This document shows, in pieces, positions 1 to 8,371 of a DNA stretch of 64,000 nucleotides (position 1 is its first letter; each line of letters begins with the position of its first letter). Below the pieces are notes generated by a model that was not told the DNA's origin, did not search any database, and was given only the letters and a program-made list of their open reading frames with translations. Position numbers and translations under genes: made by a program. Source of the DNA: Candidatus Kouleothrix ribensis (GTDB lineage Bacteria; Chloroflexota; Chloroflexia; Chloroflexales; Roseiflexaceae); contig JADKGW010000001.1 of the NCBI GenBank assembly GCA_016722075.1, forward strand, positions 3,100,001 to 3,164,000, in the 5' to 3' direction.

Positions 1-657
1 CTGGACGCGGTGCAGTACTGGCATGCGGCACTGGCGGCGCAGCGCAAGCCTGCTGCACCCATCCAGCAAGAGCAGGAGGCGCTGATCGTCGCCCAATTGC
101 ATGGGGCGCTTGGCGAGCACAGCGCCGCGCTCCAGCTTCTAGAGCCGTGGTACACCGATGCGGTAGCGCACGGCAGAACCCGCAGCGAGATCGCGATCCT
201 GCTGATCCAGGCGCAGGCCTATGCCGCACAAGGTGAAGCGGCGCCGGCGGCGCGAGCGCTTGCCCGCGCGCTGCTGCTGGGCCAGCCGCGCGGGCTGGCC
301 CGCCTGTTCCTGGACAACGGCGCGCCGCTGGGAGCGCTGCTGCAGGCCGTCGCGCCCACGCTCAGCCGCAGGCTGGCGGCCTATGCCGCAGGCTTGCTGC
401 AAACGTTGACGCCGGCTCATGCCGCAGATGCAGCGCAGCGAGTGCTGCGCTTGGAGCCACTGAGCGCACAGGAACTGCGGGTCTTGCGCCTGCTGGTGGC
501 CGGTCGCTCGAACGCCGAGATCGCCCACGATTTGATCATCTCCACCAATACGGTCAAGACCCATATTAAGAGCATCTATCGCAAGCTCGACGTCAACTCG
601 CGCGCTGCAGCGCGCGCCGCCGCCCGCGAGTTAGATCTGCTCAAACCGCACCGTTAG
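1..657 (+). CDS. MalT-type LuxR transcriptional regulator, 3' part (5' end outside window)
   Basis: The reading frame is open from the first base, so the gene begins upstream of the window. What remains is the end of the alpha-helical TPR-like sensor region followed by a LuxR helix-turn-helix: EPLSAQELRVLRLLVAGRSN, then AEIAHDLIISTNTVKTHIKS, ending in the family-typical RELDLL tail. Proteins of this class (MalT/LAL) are normally about 900 residues with an N-terminal STAND ATPase, so roughly three quarters are missing here. Similar tails occur on the complete regulators ending at 15278 and 30504. Its effector and targets are unknown; the downstream operon at 781 is a possible but unproven target. 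Confidence 0.85.
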   Translation: MDAVQYWHAALAAQRKPAAPIQQEQEALIVAQLHGALGEHSAALQLLEPWYTDAVAHGRTRSEIAILLIQAQAYAAQGEAAPAARALARALLLGQPRGLARLFLDNGAPLGALLQAVAPTLSRRLAAYAAGLLQTLTPAHAADAAQRVLRLEPLSAQELRVLRLLVAGRSNAEIAHDLIISTNTVKTHIKSIYRKLDVNSRAAARAAARELDLLKPHR

Positions 658-740
658 CTCCACCCTGCCCCTCACCCCACTAATCACCCCACTAATCACC
701 CCCCCTGGGGGATACCGCCCTCACCCCGTTCCCGACTATC

Positions 741-760
741 GTACAAACATCGATTTGTAC
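741..760. promoter_or_regulatory. Perfect inverted-repeat operator upstream of the PEP-utilising enzyme/MFS operon
   Basis: GTACAAA, six bases, then TTTGTAC forms a perfect 7-bp inverted repeat 20 bp before the start codon at 781. The shape is that of a dimeric repressor site (TetR or MarR type). No regulator of those families is adjacent inside the window; the LuxR gene upstream normally recognises different sites. Confidence 0.6.
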
Positions 761-780
761 CGTAGCAGGGAGGTTTGATC

Positions 781-3366
781 ATGGAACGCACCCCCGTCGA
801 ATCGGTCACCTACGCCGATGCCGTGCGCTGGTTTGAAAGCCTGGATCGCCACGCGCTAACCGAGGCGGGTGGCAAAGGCGCCAATCTCGGCGAGCTCACC
901 CGCGCCGGATTGCCGGTGCCGCCCGGCTTTGTAGTGACAGCTGCGGCCTATCGCGCCGTGCTAGCCGTCGCCGGCCTACCCGTGCGGATTGCCGCACGGC
1001 TTGAAGGCCTAGCAGTGCAGGATCTGGCGGCATTGCAAGTGGCCAGCCGCGAGATTAGCGCCTGGATCGCAGCTGCCGCTGTGCCTGCGTCCATCCAGGC
1101 GGCTATCACGCACGCCTATGCCGCCCTGTGCGAACGTATGGCAACAGAAGCGGACGATCTGCCCGTCGCGGTGCGCTCGAGCGCGACCGCGGAAGATCTG
1201 CCCACGGCCTCGTTTGCCGGCCAGCAGGAGACCTTTCTGCATGTGCGCGGCACGGCGGCCGTCCTGGCCCATGTCCAGCGCTGCTGGGCCAGCCTCTGGA
1301 CACCCCAGGCAATTGCGTATCGCGCGGGCATGGGCTTCGACCACGCGGACGTGGCCCTGGCGGTGGTGGTCCAGGCGATGGCGCCCGCCGACGTGGCCGG
1401 GGTCATGTTCACCGCCAATCCCGTGTCCGGCCGGCACGACGAGCTCCTGATCAGCGCTGGCTACGGCCTGGGCGAGTCGGTCGTCAGCGGCAGCATTACG
1501 CCCGACACCTTTGTGCTTGCGCCCGACGGCACGCTGCGGGCGCGCACGCTTGGCACCAAAGCACAGCGCAGCGTGCCCGACGGCAATGGCACGCGCACTG
1601 AGCCGGTGCCCGATGCATGGCAGGCGCGCTTCTGCCTCGGCGACCAGGATCTGGCCGCACTGGCCGGGCTGGCCCGCCGGGTGGCCGCGCACTACGGCAC
1701 TCCGCAGGATACCGAGTGGGCGCTGGGCGGCGGCACGCTGTACCTGTTGCAGGCCCGTCCGATCACCACGCTATCGGCTGAGCCGGTTGTGCCCTCCACA
1801 CCCGACGAAGCGCCGATCAATCGCAAGCCTTCAGGGATCAAGCAGCTGCTGGAGTACTGGCCCGAGCCGCCCACGCCGCTGGATCTCGCGTTCTTCCGCG
1901 CTGCCAGCGCAGGCACCAATACGCTCCTGCGCCTCTTCGGTCTGCGGCCTGCGCGCGAGTTGCCCGAGCCGGTCGAGCAGCCTGATGGCCGTATGGCCGT
2001 GCGAATGGCAAACCCGCGCCTCTCGCCGGCTATCCTCTGGAGCGTGCCCGCGCAGCTATTATTCACGCACGGCGACCCACTCGCGCGCTGGCAGCCCGTC
2101 GCCGAGGCCATGGCCCAGGCCGTCGCGCGCTGGCAAGCGGCCGAGGCCACTGCGGATGCGCCCGCGCTGGCCCGCCTGGTCGTGCGGGAGACCCACGAGT
2201 CCGGCATGCTGCTGGGCCGGCGCTTCGCGGCAGTCTTCTTCGTTGGCATCAAGTATCTCATCCTGACCAAGCTCTGGGCATGGCTGGCAGCCGGGCGGGC
2301 CGGCGCCGCGCTGGAGGATCGCCTGATGCGCGCGAGCCCGTTCCGCACCGCCCTGCAGAACCAGGCGGTCGCGCAGCTGGCCCAGGTGGCGGCGGCCGAC
2401 GGCAAAGGCAGCCCGCAGTTCGCAGCCGCGCTGGAAGATTTTCTGGCGGCGTGGGGCACGCGTCCGGCGCGCGGGATGGTCGGCATGGTGAGCACGCCGA
2501 CCTTGCGCGAAGACCCGGATCAGGTGTTGGGCCTAGTCGACGCGCTGCTGTCCGACTCCGATGCGCTCGCGCCGGAGGAATCCACGCGCCGTGAGGCGGC
2601 GGGCTACCACGCGGCGCGCGCCGAGGCCGAGCAGGCGCTGTGGGCGCCGCTGCGCAAGCGGTTTCGTAGTGACCTGGAGTATGCGCGCAACGGGGTGATC
2701 ACCCGCGAAGACAGCCTGTTCCGCATGGAGGCCATGACGGCGGTGATGCGACACACGGCGCTGCGCCTGGGCAAACAACTGGTTGCGGGGGGAGTGCTGG
2801 ATGCGCCGGACGACGTATTCTTTCTGCTGGCCGACGAGCTGCTGCCCGCCGCTGAGGGCAAGCTCGCCGTACGCGAACGGATCAGCCGCCGTCGGCAGGG
2901 CTATCGCCGGGTGGTTGCCGCGCACAAGCGTGGCCAGCACTGGCTGGTCGCCACCGGCTCGATTGCGGCCAGCGCCATCGCCGCGCCGCAACGCACCCGC
3001 GCCGCACAAACCGCCGACGCCACAACGCTCACCGGCCTGGCGGCCAGCAGCGGACAGGTCACCGGGGCAGTGTGCGTCATCCGCGGCCCGCACGAGTTCA
3101 GCCGCATGCGCAAGGGCGCGGTGCTGGTCGCACCATTCACCGCGCCGGTCTGGACTCCGTTGTTCCGGCTGGCCTCCGCCGTAATCACCGAGATCGGCAG
3201 CCCAGTCTCGCACGCCGCGATCGTCGCCCGCGAGTATGGCATCCCGGCGGTCGTGGCGGTGCCGAACGCGACCAGCGTGCTGCGCGATGGGCAGCACGTC
3301 CATGTGGATGGTGCCCGTGGCGTCATTCGCATCACCACGCCTGAGACCAACGGAGGGCGATCATGA
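781..3366 (+). CDS. PEP-utilising phosphotransferase, rifampicin phosphotransferase (Rph)-like
   Basis: 861 residues. The N-terminal third is a PPDK/PpsA-type ATP-grasp domain (GGKGANLGELTRAGLPVPPG; VAVRSSATAEDLPTASFAGQ). A long middle region follows. The swivelling phosphohistidine domain lies at the very C terminus (SPVSHAAIVAREYGIPAVV, His about 811). PEP synthase and PPDK place this His domain in the middle and end with a PEP-binding TIM barrel, which is absent here. The order ATP-grasp, middle, His matches rifampicin phosphotransferases of about 866 residues, so I favour antibiotic or small-molecule phosphorylation. One glycine of the usual GG before the His motif is Ser. ATG 781 is chosen because AGGGAGG (767-773) lies 7 bases upstream; an in-frame TTG at 775 is less likely. 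The stop overlaps the next gene's ATG. Substrate unproven. Confidence 0.75.
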   Translation: MERTPVESVTYADAVRWFESLDRHALTEAGGKGANLGELTRAGLPVPPGFVVTAAAYRAVLAVAGLPVRIAARLEGLAVQDLAALQVASREISAWIAAAAVPASIQAAITHAYAALCERMATEADDLPVAVRSSATAEDLPTASFAGQQETFLHVRGTAAVLAHVQRCWASLWTPQAIAYRAGMGFDHADVALAVVVQAMAPADVAGVMFTANPVSGRHDELLISAGYGLGESVVSGSITPDTFVLAPDGTLRARTLGTKAQRSVPDGNGTRTEPVPDAWQARFCLGDQDLAALAGLARRVAAHYGTPQDTEWALGGGTLYLLQARPITTLSAEPVVPSTPDEAPINRKPSGIKQLLEYWPEPPTPLDLAFFRAASAGTNTLLRLFGLRPARELPEPVEQPDGRMAVRMANPRLSPAILWSVPAQLLFTHGDPLARWQPVAEAMAQAVARWQAAEATADAPALARLVVRETHESGMLLGRRFAAVFFVGIKYLILTKLWAWLAAGRAGAALEDRLMRASPFRTALQNQAVAQLAQVAAADGKGSPQFAAALEDFLAAWGTRPARGMVGMVSTPTLREDPDQVLGLVDALLSDSDALAPEESTRREAAGYHAARAEAEQALWAPLRKRFRSDLEYARNGVITREDSLFRMEAMTAVMRHTALRLGKQLVAGGVLDAPDDVFFLLADELLPAAEGKLAVRERISRRRQGYRRVVAAHKRGQHWLVATGSIAASAIAAPQRTRAAQTADATTLTGLAASSGQVTGAVCVIRGPHEFSRMRKGAVLVAPFTAPVWTPLFRLASAVITEIGSPVSHAAIVAREYGIPAVVAVPNATSVLRDGQHVHVDGARGVIRITTPETNGGRS

Positions 3367-4589
3367 ATCATGCAGAAACAGCGCTGCCCGCCGCCCCAAA
3401 GGCCGGGCTGGCATTCATCTTCGCGGTAGTGCTGCTGGACATCATCGGGCTGTGCATGCTCTTCCCGGTGCAAGCGTACATTGTGCGTACGTACAACACC
3501 GACGCGCTGACCGTCACGCTCTTGTCGGTGGTCTACGCTGCGGCACAGTTTTGCGCCGCGCCGATCCTTGGCGCGCTCTCCGATCGGTATGGGCGGCGGC
3601 CGGTGCTGCTGATCAGCATGGCCGGCTCGGCGCTGGGCTATGTGCTGTTTGGGATCGGCGGGGCGTTATGGGTGCTGTTCCTCTCGCGCCTGATCGACGG
3701 CATCACCGGCGGCAATCTTTCCACAGCGCAGGCCTACATCGCCGACGTCTCGCCGCACGACGCGCGGGCCAAGAACTTCGCGCTGCTCGGCGTGGCTTTT
3801 GGGCTGGGTTTCATCATCGGGCCGGCGCTGGGTGGCGTGCTCAGCCAGGTAAGCCTGGCCGCGCCGGCCTACATGGCGTGCGTGCTTTCACTGCTGAGCG
3901 TTGGTGCCGGCTGGGTCGTGCTGCCCGAGTCGCTGCCGGCGCAGCAGCGTACGCAGGGGCCGCTGGGCTGGGGCGAGCTCAATCCGTTCGCGCCGCTGAT
4001 CGGGCTGGTGCGCCGCCCGGAACTACGCGCGCTGTTCGGGGCGCACAGCATCTTCAACTTCGTCGTGATGGGCTACAATACGCTAGCGCCAGTATTCCTG
4101 ATCGAGCGCTTTGGCGTTTCGCCGTTGAACATCGCCGGGCTGCTGGTGGTAATGGGGCTAATGAATATCCTGGTGCAAGGGGCGCTGGTTGGGCGGCTGG
4201 CCAGGCGCTTTGGCGAACGACCACTCGCGCTGGTAAGTCCCCTGTTCCAGGCCGCTGGCGGTATCGCTACCGCAGTTGTTCCGGCGTTCTGGATGGTGTA
4301 TGTGACCAACAGCATCGCGAGTAGCGGCGCCAGCCCATTCCGCCCCGCGCTGAGCGCGATGATGGCCAACCAGGTGGCAGCTGAAGAGCAGGGCAAGCTG
4401 AACGGCGTCAGCATGGCGCTCGCGAGCCTGATGAGCGTGTTTGGGCCGTTGTGGGCCGGCGCGATGTACGACTACGTTGCGCCAGGCGCGCCATTCTGGG
4501 CGGGCGCGGCCCTGCTCGTGCTGGCCAGCATGATGGTAGCACGCATGCCTGCGGCGGCCAGACGTGTACCACGGGCAACCGAGGCGTAA
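3363..4589 (+). CDS. MFS drug/proton antiporter, DHA1 (TetA-like) family
   Basis: 408 residues with the hydrophobic pattern of twelve membrane helices. The loop after helix 2 carries motif A (LGALSDRYGRRPVLLIS), and a second Arg-rich loop (GRLARRFGERP) follows the central loop, as expected of DHA1 exporters such as TetA. ATG overlaps the TGA of the preceding gene (ATGA), so the two are translationally coupled. An exporter coupled to an Rph-like enzyme suggests a modify-and-export resistance operon. Substrate cannot be read from the sequence. A long hairpin follows at 4617-4659. Confidence 0.85.
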   Translation: MNHAETALPAAPKAGLAFIFAVVLLDIIGLCMLFPVQAYIVRTYNTDALTVTLLSVVYAAAQFCAAPILGALSDRYGRRPVLLISMAGSALGYVLFGIGGALWVLFLSRLIDGITGGNLSTAQAYIADVSPHDARAKNFALLGVAFGLGFIIGPALGGVLSQVSLAAPAYMACVLSLLSVGAGWVVLPESLPAQQRTQGPLGWGELNPFAPLIGLVRRPELRALFGAHSIFNFVVMGYNTLAPVFLIERFGVSPLNIAGLLVVMGLMNILVQGALVGRLARRFGERPLALVSPLFQAAGGIATAVVPAFWMVYVTNSIASSGASPFRPALSAMMANQVAAEEQGKLNGVSMALASLMSVFGPLWAGAMYDYVAPGAPFWAGAALLVLASMMVARMPAAARRVPRATEA

Positions 4590-4616
4590 GTCCAATTGAG
4601 TGTGACTAAAAACCGT

Positions 4617-4659
4617 AGGAAGTGGGTTGCGGCGAGCGAAGCTCGCCACAACCCTTCCT
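4617..4659 (+). terminator. Long imperfect hairpin after the MFS gene
   Basis: AGGAA-gt-GGGTTG-c-GGCGAGC, loop GAA, then GCTCGCC-a-CAACCC-TTCCT. This gives an 18-bp stem with one mismatch and a two-base bulge. No T run follows. It lies between the exporter stop and the ribosome binding site of the gene at 4680, so it may terminate the operon or shape the next gene's leader. Confidence 0.5.
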
Positions 4660-4679
4660 CCCACAGATTGGAGTATAGA

Positions 4680-5267
4680 ATGGCCAGGCAATCGATCCAG
4701 GCAGGCGCAAGTCCGACCGTCGTCATCCGAGCAGACGGCGAGGTGCAGGTGCAAGGCTGGGAGAGCGACCGCCTGGAGGCGACGACAGAGAGCCGCCTGG
4801 GCCTGCAGGTCAGGCAGCGCCGAGGCACAGTTGAGGTGCGGATCGGCGGCGATGGCAAGGTATGGCTACCGTTTGGCAGCGCAGTCACAATATATGCGAG
4901 CAAAAGCTTAACCATACGCCACATCCATGGCAGCGCCACGCTCTACGCCGGCGGCAGCGCATCCGTGCATAATGTCGCCACGCTGGCCCATGTCTCTGCC
5001 GGCGGGATGGTGGATGTATCCTGTACGCACGTGGAGGGCAGCGATGTGCAGATCACCGCCGGGGGCGATTTGCGCTGCGCCATCACCACACTCGCCAACA
5101 CGCGGGTGCTGGTCAGCGACATGGGCGGCTCCTGGGAAGGGCTGATCGGCGATGGGCGCGTCAGGCTGCGCCTGAAAGCAGGCGGCGACGTCACGTTGGT
5201 GACTGACGCAGTTGTCATTGCACAGCCGCCACACTTTATCCTGGGGCGGATCGAGCGCCCTGCCTGA
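4680..5267 (+). CDS. Beta-helix-like hypothetical protein (DUF4097/adhesin-like repeats)
   Basis: 195 residues, no signal peptide or membrane helix. The sequence is a run of short beta-strand repeats with recurrent Gly-Gly turns (YAGGSASVHNV, VSAGGMVDVS, TAGGDLRCAI, KAGGDVTLVT), the pattern of DUF4097-type putative auto-transporter/adhesin head domains. The N terminus reads as a valine-rich strand (VVIRADGEVQVQGW). Start ATG 4680 is chosen over an upstream in-frame GTG/TTG-type start at 4596 because GGAG (4670-4673) sits 6 bases before it and the extended N terminus would run through the hairpin at 4617-4659. Function unknown. It is convergent with the MarR gene. Confidence 0.6.
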   Translation: MARQSIQAGASPTVVIRADGEVQVQGWESDRLEATTESRLGLQVRQRRGTVEVRIGGDGKVWLPFGSAVTIYASKSLTIRHIHGSATLYAGGSASVHNVATLAHVSAGGMVDVSCTHVEGSDVQITAGGDLRCAITTLANTRVLVSDMGGSWEGLIGDGRVRLRLKAGGDVTLVTDAVVIAQPPHFILGRIERPA

Positions 5268-5416
5268 TGCCGGAGAAGTCGCGCTTAAGCCATGGATGCG
5301 CGACGCCGCAACTTCGTGCCAGGGAACGTACCTACCGGGGATGGTCGTTTTCGTGAACGCAAGCGTGTACATGCAGCGCGCCACAGCTGCCTGCCGTCCT
5401 GGCGCCGTGCGCGCGT

Positions 5417-6007
5417 TCAGGCCTGCCGTGCGGCCTGCAGCGGGGTGTGATCCGGGCAGTCGAGGAGCGCCTCAGCCTCACTCATATGGCGTTGGAGCAG
5501 GGTGCAGTGGTGCGGCGCCGGCTGCCCTGCTCCGGCGTTCTCGCGAAAGTGCATGCAACCGCGGCACGGCTCCGCCACAGTAAGGTAGCCGAGGGTGCGC
5601 AGGCTGGCAATGACCGCACCAAGCCCTCGTTCCAGGCCGGCGCGCTCTTCAGCTGTCAGGCGGGCCAGGGCTACGGTAAGCTCCTGGCCCCACGTCGCCA
5701 ACCGCTCGTAGGCCTCCTCGCCCGCCACAGTAAGTCGAAGGAGGGTGACCCGCCGATCCTCCGTGCTGGTCTCACGTTGCACGAGCCCGCGCGCCACCAG
5801 GGCGTCAATCACGCCTACCGTGCTTGCATGGGTTGCTCCAAGGGTCGCGGCCAGCAACCGCACGGTGGTGGCAAAACGCTTGGTTCGCTTGATGAACAGC
5901 AGCGTCTGCGCCTGCACAGGTGTCAACCCCACCGTGCGCGCTTCGTCGAGCGCGACAGCGCGGGTGGCTTGCCCGATGCGCAACAAGGCCATTGTCAGTG
6001 GATCCAT
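5417..6007 (-). CDS. MarR-family regulator with C-terminal cysteine cluster
   Basis: 196 residues. Residues about 15-140 are a winged helix of the MarR family (LTPVQAQTLLFIKR; HASTVGVIDALVARGLVQRE; wing TEDRRVTLLRLT). The C-terminal 50 residues carry C-x2-C-x16-C-x15-C with interspersed His (EPCRGCMHF, HHCTLLQRH, LLDCPDH), which could bind a metal or sense redox state; this tail is not part of the basic MarR fold. Start ATG 6007 follows AAGGAG with a 5-base spacer. It lies 28 bp after the protoglobin gene in the same operon, which suggests control by heme ligands (O2, NO, CO) or redox. Likely binds the twin operators at 6652-6689 (inference). Confidence 0.85.
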   Translation of the reverse strand: MDPLTMALLRIGQATRAVALDEARTVGLTPVQAQTLLFIKRTKRFATTVRLLAATLGATHASTVGVIDALVARGLVQRETSTEDRRVTLLRLTVAGEEAYERLATWGQELTVALARLTAEERAGLERGLGAVIASLRTLGYLTVAEPCRGCMHFRENAGAGQPAPHHCTLLQRHMSEAEALLDCPDHTPLQAARQA

Positions 6008-6035
6008 TCCATCTCCTTCGCGAGCGGGCATGCTC

Positions 6036-6635
6036 CTACCAGCTTTCCTCCTGGAGATACGGTTGAGACCAGAGGGTGACCTGGAGCAGCACCGACTTGA
6101 GCCAGGCCTGATGCATCCGCTCGACCGCCGCCGGATCGCTGGAGCCGCGCTCAAGGAAGGGCCGCACCGTGGCGTAGATTGGGTAGACCAGCGCATTGAG
6201 GTAGCGCCAGTGGATGATCGGAGGGGTGCCCGCGGCGGCGGTGCCATCAGTACTGTTCTTACGGCGGAAGTGGCGCCAGCCGATCTCCTGCTGGTAGGCT
6301 AACCAGGCATCATTATACTCTGCCCGGCACGTATCGTCGATCCATTGGCCGAAGCGGGCGCGGACGCGGGCGAGATACTCGGGGCTGGGTCCATCAGCAC
6401 GGGTGAAATAGGCGAGCAGGGCAGGCGTTGAGCCGACGAAGCCGTACCAGACGTCGAGGATGGCGTCGGTTTGGGGAACCAGGATGGCGCGCGCCGCGCG
6501 CAAGGCAGCCAGATCATCGTCGGTGAATAGCAGCGCACGCTGTAAATCAGCGAAGGCGGCAGCGGTGAGGGGTGCCGGGGGTAGCGTGGGATCACCATAA
6601 CGGTAGCCGGGGATTGTGGTGTCGGGGGTTGCCAT
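6036..6635 (-). CDS. Single-domain protoglobin
   Basis: 199 residues matching the protoglobin family over its full length: IPGYRYGDP at the N terminus, ILDVWYGFVG, RFGQWIDDTCRAEY, then AYQQEIGWRHF with His122 as probable proximal heme ligand, and RMHQAWLKSVLLQVTLWSQP near the end. Protoglobins bind O2, CO and NO in a two-domain-like globin fold found in archaea and Chloroflexota; there is no attached signalling domain here. The start has an AAAGGAGGA ribosome site. It is first in an operon with a MarR regulator, so it may act as gas sensor or scavenger feeding that regulator. Confidence 0.93.
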   Translation of the reverse strand: MATPDTTIPGYRYGDPTLPPAPLTAAAFADLQRALLFTDDDLAALRAARAILVPQTDAILDVWYGFVGSTPALLAYFTRADGPSPEYLARVRARFGQWIDDTCRAEYNDAWLAYQQEIGWRHFRRKNSTDGTAAAGTPPIIHWRYLNALVYPIYATVRPFLERGSSDPAAVERMHQAWLKSVLLQVTLWSQPYLQEESW

Positions 6636-6651
6636 CGAGCTCCTCCTTTAT

Positions 6652-6689
6652 GTAGGCATCCTACCAAATTATATGTGTAGGATACCTAC
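6652..6689 (-). promoter_or_regulatory. Twin operators flanking the -10 of the protoglobin-marR operon
   Basis: Two near-identical palindromes, GTAGGCATCCTAC (6652-6664) and GTAGGATACCTAC (6677-6689), have centres 25 bp apart. Between them on the minus strand is a consensus TATAAT (6673-6668). One site lies in the -35/-10 spacer and the other at the expected start of transcription, the classical layout for autorepression. The MarR product of the operon is the obvious candidate ligand (inference). Confidence 0.7.
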
Positions 6690-6790
6690 TTTTTTACTTG
6701 CTGTCAAGTCCCCTAGAACCACGCAAAGGACAGCGCGCGATGCACTACCCCGCATTATTTCTTAACCGCTGCTGATGCCTCCTCTCCTGA

Positions 6791-6880
6791 CACCTACCGA
6801 TACCTAATGAAAGCTTCAAGGCCGGCGAGAGTGTGACGCTGCGCGGCTTCGGCAGCTTTTATGTGCGGGAAGAGCGCAAG
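6791..6880 (+). pseudogene. HU-family DNA-binding protein fragment
   Basis: In frame after a stop, the plus strand reads ESFKAGESVTLRGFGSFYVR then EERKS. This is the beta-arm region of an HU/IHF protein (LRGFGxF signature). The N-terminal helices are gone and the frame soon ends in TGA. Only about 25 residues are recognisable. It abuts a second fragment on the other strand, so this is a recombination scar rather than a gene. Confidence 0.6.
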
Positions 6881-6884
6881 AGTG

Positions 6885-6995
6885 GATGCGGTCGCTCAGC
6901 TCAGCTGCGCTGATCTGGCCGCTGCGCCAGCGGCTGAATTGCGCCTCTAGCTCGCCCAGCGCCTGGCCAAGCTCGGCCTCGGCGGCACCGGCGCT
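6885..6995 (-). pseudogene. Fragment of small conserved protein (W-x2-G-x-I, EL-x-D-x-IH motif)
   Basis: The minus strand reads LGELEAQFSRWRSGQISAAE followed by LSDRIH. This resembles a family of small bacterial proteins with an F-x2-W-x2-G-x-I-x4-EL-x2-x-IH core. Upstream and downstream sequence is not recognisable. It joins tail to tail with the HU fragment at about 6880. Family assignment is from memory of the motif only. Confidence 0.35.
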
Positions 6996-7114
6996 GCAGG
7001 GCCAGATCCCGATCAAGAATCATGATGGCGCTGTGCGGCGAAGAGAAAGACATAGGATGTCAGCGCCTCTTTGGCTGTCATCGTAACTCACCTCCCGAGT
7101 TGGCTTTGCTGCGA

Positions 7115-8338
7115 TTACTGCCCAGAAAGCTCCCCACTGTCCAGCGTCTTCATCCACAGCCACAGCCCGATGCCAATAGGCACCAGCATCACCGCAACCA
7201 AGACACAAAGCAGGTAGATTGCCACGAGGTCGAGGAGGCCCAACAGCCCGGCGACACCTGCGGCCATCAATAGGATCACACCGGCCACCTGCTGTAATTG
7301 CTGAAAGTCGCTCTCGCTGCGGATTGTCCGCAAGAGCAGGGCAATGGTGACGAGGACGACCACAACCGAACCCACCAAGAGCCAACGCACCTCCCCAGGC
7401 ATGGGATCGCCAGCATGTTCTGTCACGTTAAGCACCGCCGCGCCAATGGCCGTGATGCCAAGAGTCAGGGGCAAATGCAGGTAGAGCCAGGCCATGGCAG
7501 AGCCTCGACCGGGCCGGGGCCGGTTGCCGGAAATGAGATCAAAGTAGATCCACCAGATCCCTACGGCCAGCAGCATGCCCAGTATAGCCGTGGCGCCGGT
7601 CGGCCAATCCAGCTGGGGAACGCTCTGCAATCCACGAATCACCCCTGCGATCACCTCACCCAGCACGATAATCGTGAAGAGACCAAAGCGTTCCACCCCC
7701 GAGCGGCTGATAGTAAATGCCAGATCTATCTGGGCCTGAATCTGGGGGTTATGGCGTTCCCTCAGGTTGCTCACGAAGGGCAGCAGCAACGACAGCACCA
7801 GGGCAACTGCCCACAGCGAGAAACGCACAGAAGCAGGCATCCAGACCGACACAACATACAGCGTGGTCGCGATCAGATAGCCCAACACATACGGGCGCGA
7901 AAGGGGGCGATGCGCGGGATCATAGACACCAACGCGCCACCACAGATAGGCAAACAGCAGTTGAAAGCCAGCAAAGGCGAGCGCAAATCCAACCGAGGTG
8001 GCGCCCAGGGCATCGTGAGCATACACAGCCATAGATCCCACAAAGATCATCTGCAAGAACGTAAAGACCCGCGTGCGCAGATCGTTGTTGCCATGTAAAT
8101 CGTGATAGGTGGCCCCGTTCAACCACGCCCACCAGACGATCACAAAGAGGAAGATGAAACGCCCCATGCCTGCGAGATCGACATGCCCAGCCAGGGCATG
8201 GGCCACCTCGGCGATCAGCACGACATAGACCAGGTCATAAAATAGCTCTAAAAAGGAGACTGTCCGATGATCGACTCGCTCACTGATCTTGCGGGGGGCC
8301 TGCCACCAACGGCGAAAGGTACGCTGTAAAAGGGTCAT
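7115..8338 (-). CDS. ltrA: Low temperature requirement A (LtrA) family membrane protein
   Basis: 407 residues with about ten hydrophobic segments. The N-terminal hallmark of the LtrA family is clear: an Arg-rich start, then VSFLELFYDLVYVVLIAEVA, and later HGNNDLRTRVFTFLQM. LtrA was named from a Listeria locus needed for cold growth; its molecular function is unknown. ATG 8338 is chosen over the in-frame GTG at 8356; no strong ribosome site is seen for either. It lies 33 bp downstream of the SDR gene in the same orientation, so it is probably in the TetR-controlled transcript. Confidence 0.85.
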   Translation of the reverse strand: MTLLQRTFRRWWQAPRKISERVDHRTVSFLELFYDLVYVVLIAEVAHALAGHVDLAGMGRFIFLFVIVWWAWLNGATYHDLHGNNDLRTRVFTFLQMIFVGSMAVYAHDALGATSVGFALAFAGFQLLFAYLWWRVGVYDPAHRPLSRPYVLGYLIATTLYVVSVWMPASVRFSLWAVALVLSLLLPFVSNLRERHNPQIQAQIDLAFTISRSGVERFGLFTIIVLGEVIAGVIRGLQSVPQLDWPTGATAILGMLLAVGIWWIYFDLISGNRPRPGRGSAMAWLYLHLPLTLGITAIGAAVLNVTEHAGDPMPGEVRWLLVGSVVVVLVTIALLLRTIRSESDFQQLQQVAGVILLMAAGVAGLLGLLDLVAIYLLCVLVAVMLVPIGIGLWLWMKTLDSGELSGQ

Positions 8339-8371
8339 AGTTTTCGACCTATACACGTATCGATAGAGACT

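Noticed and set aside
781..3366. Phosphoenolpyruvate synthase (PpsA)
   Set aside because: The phosphohistidine domain is at the C terminus and the PEP-binding TIM barrel is missing.
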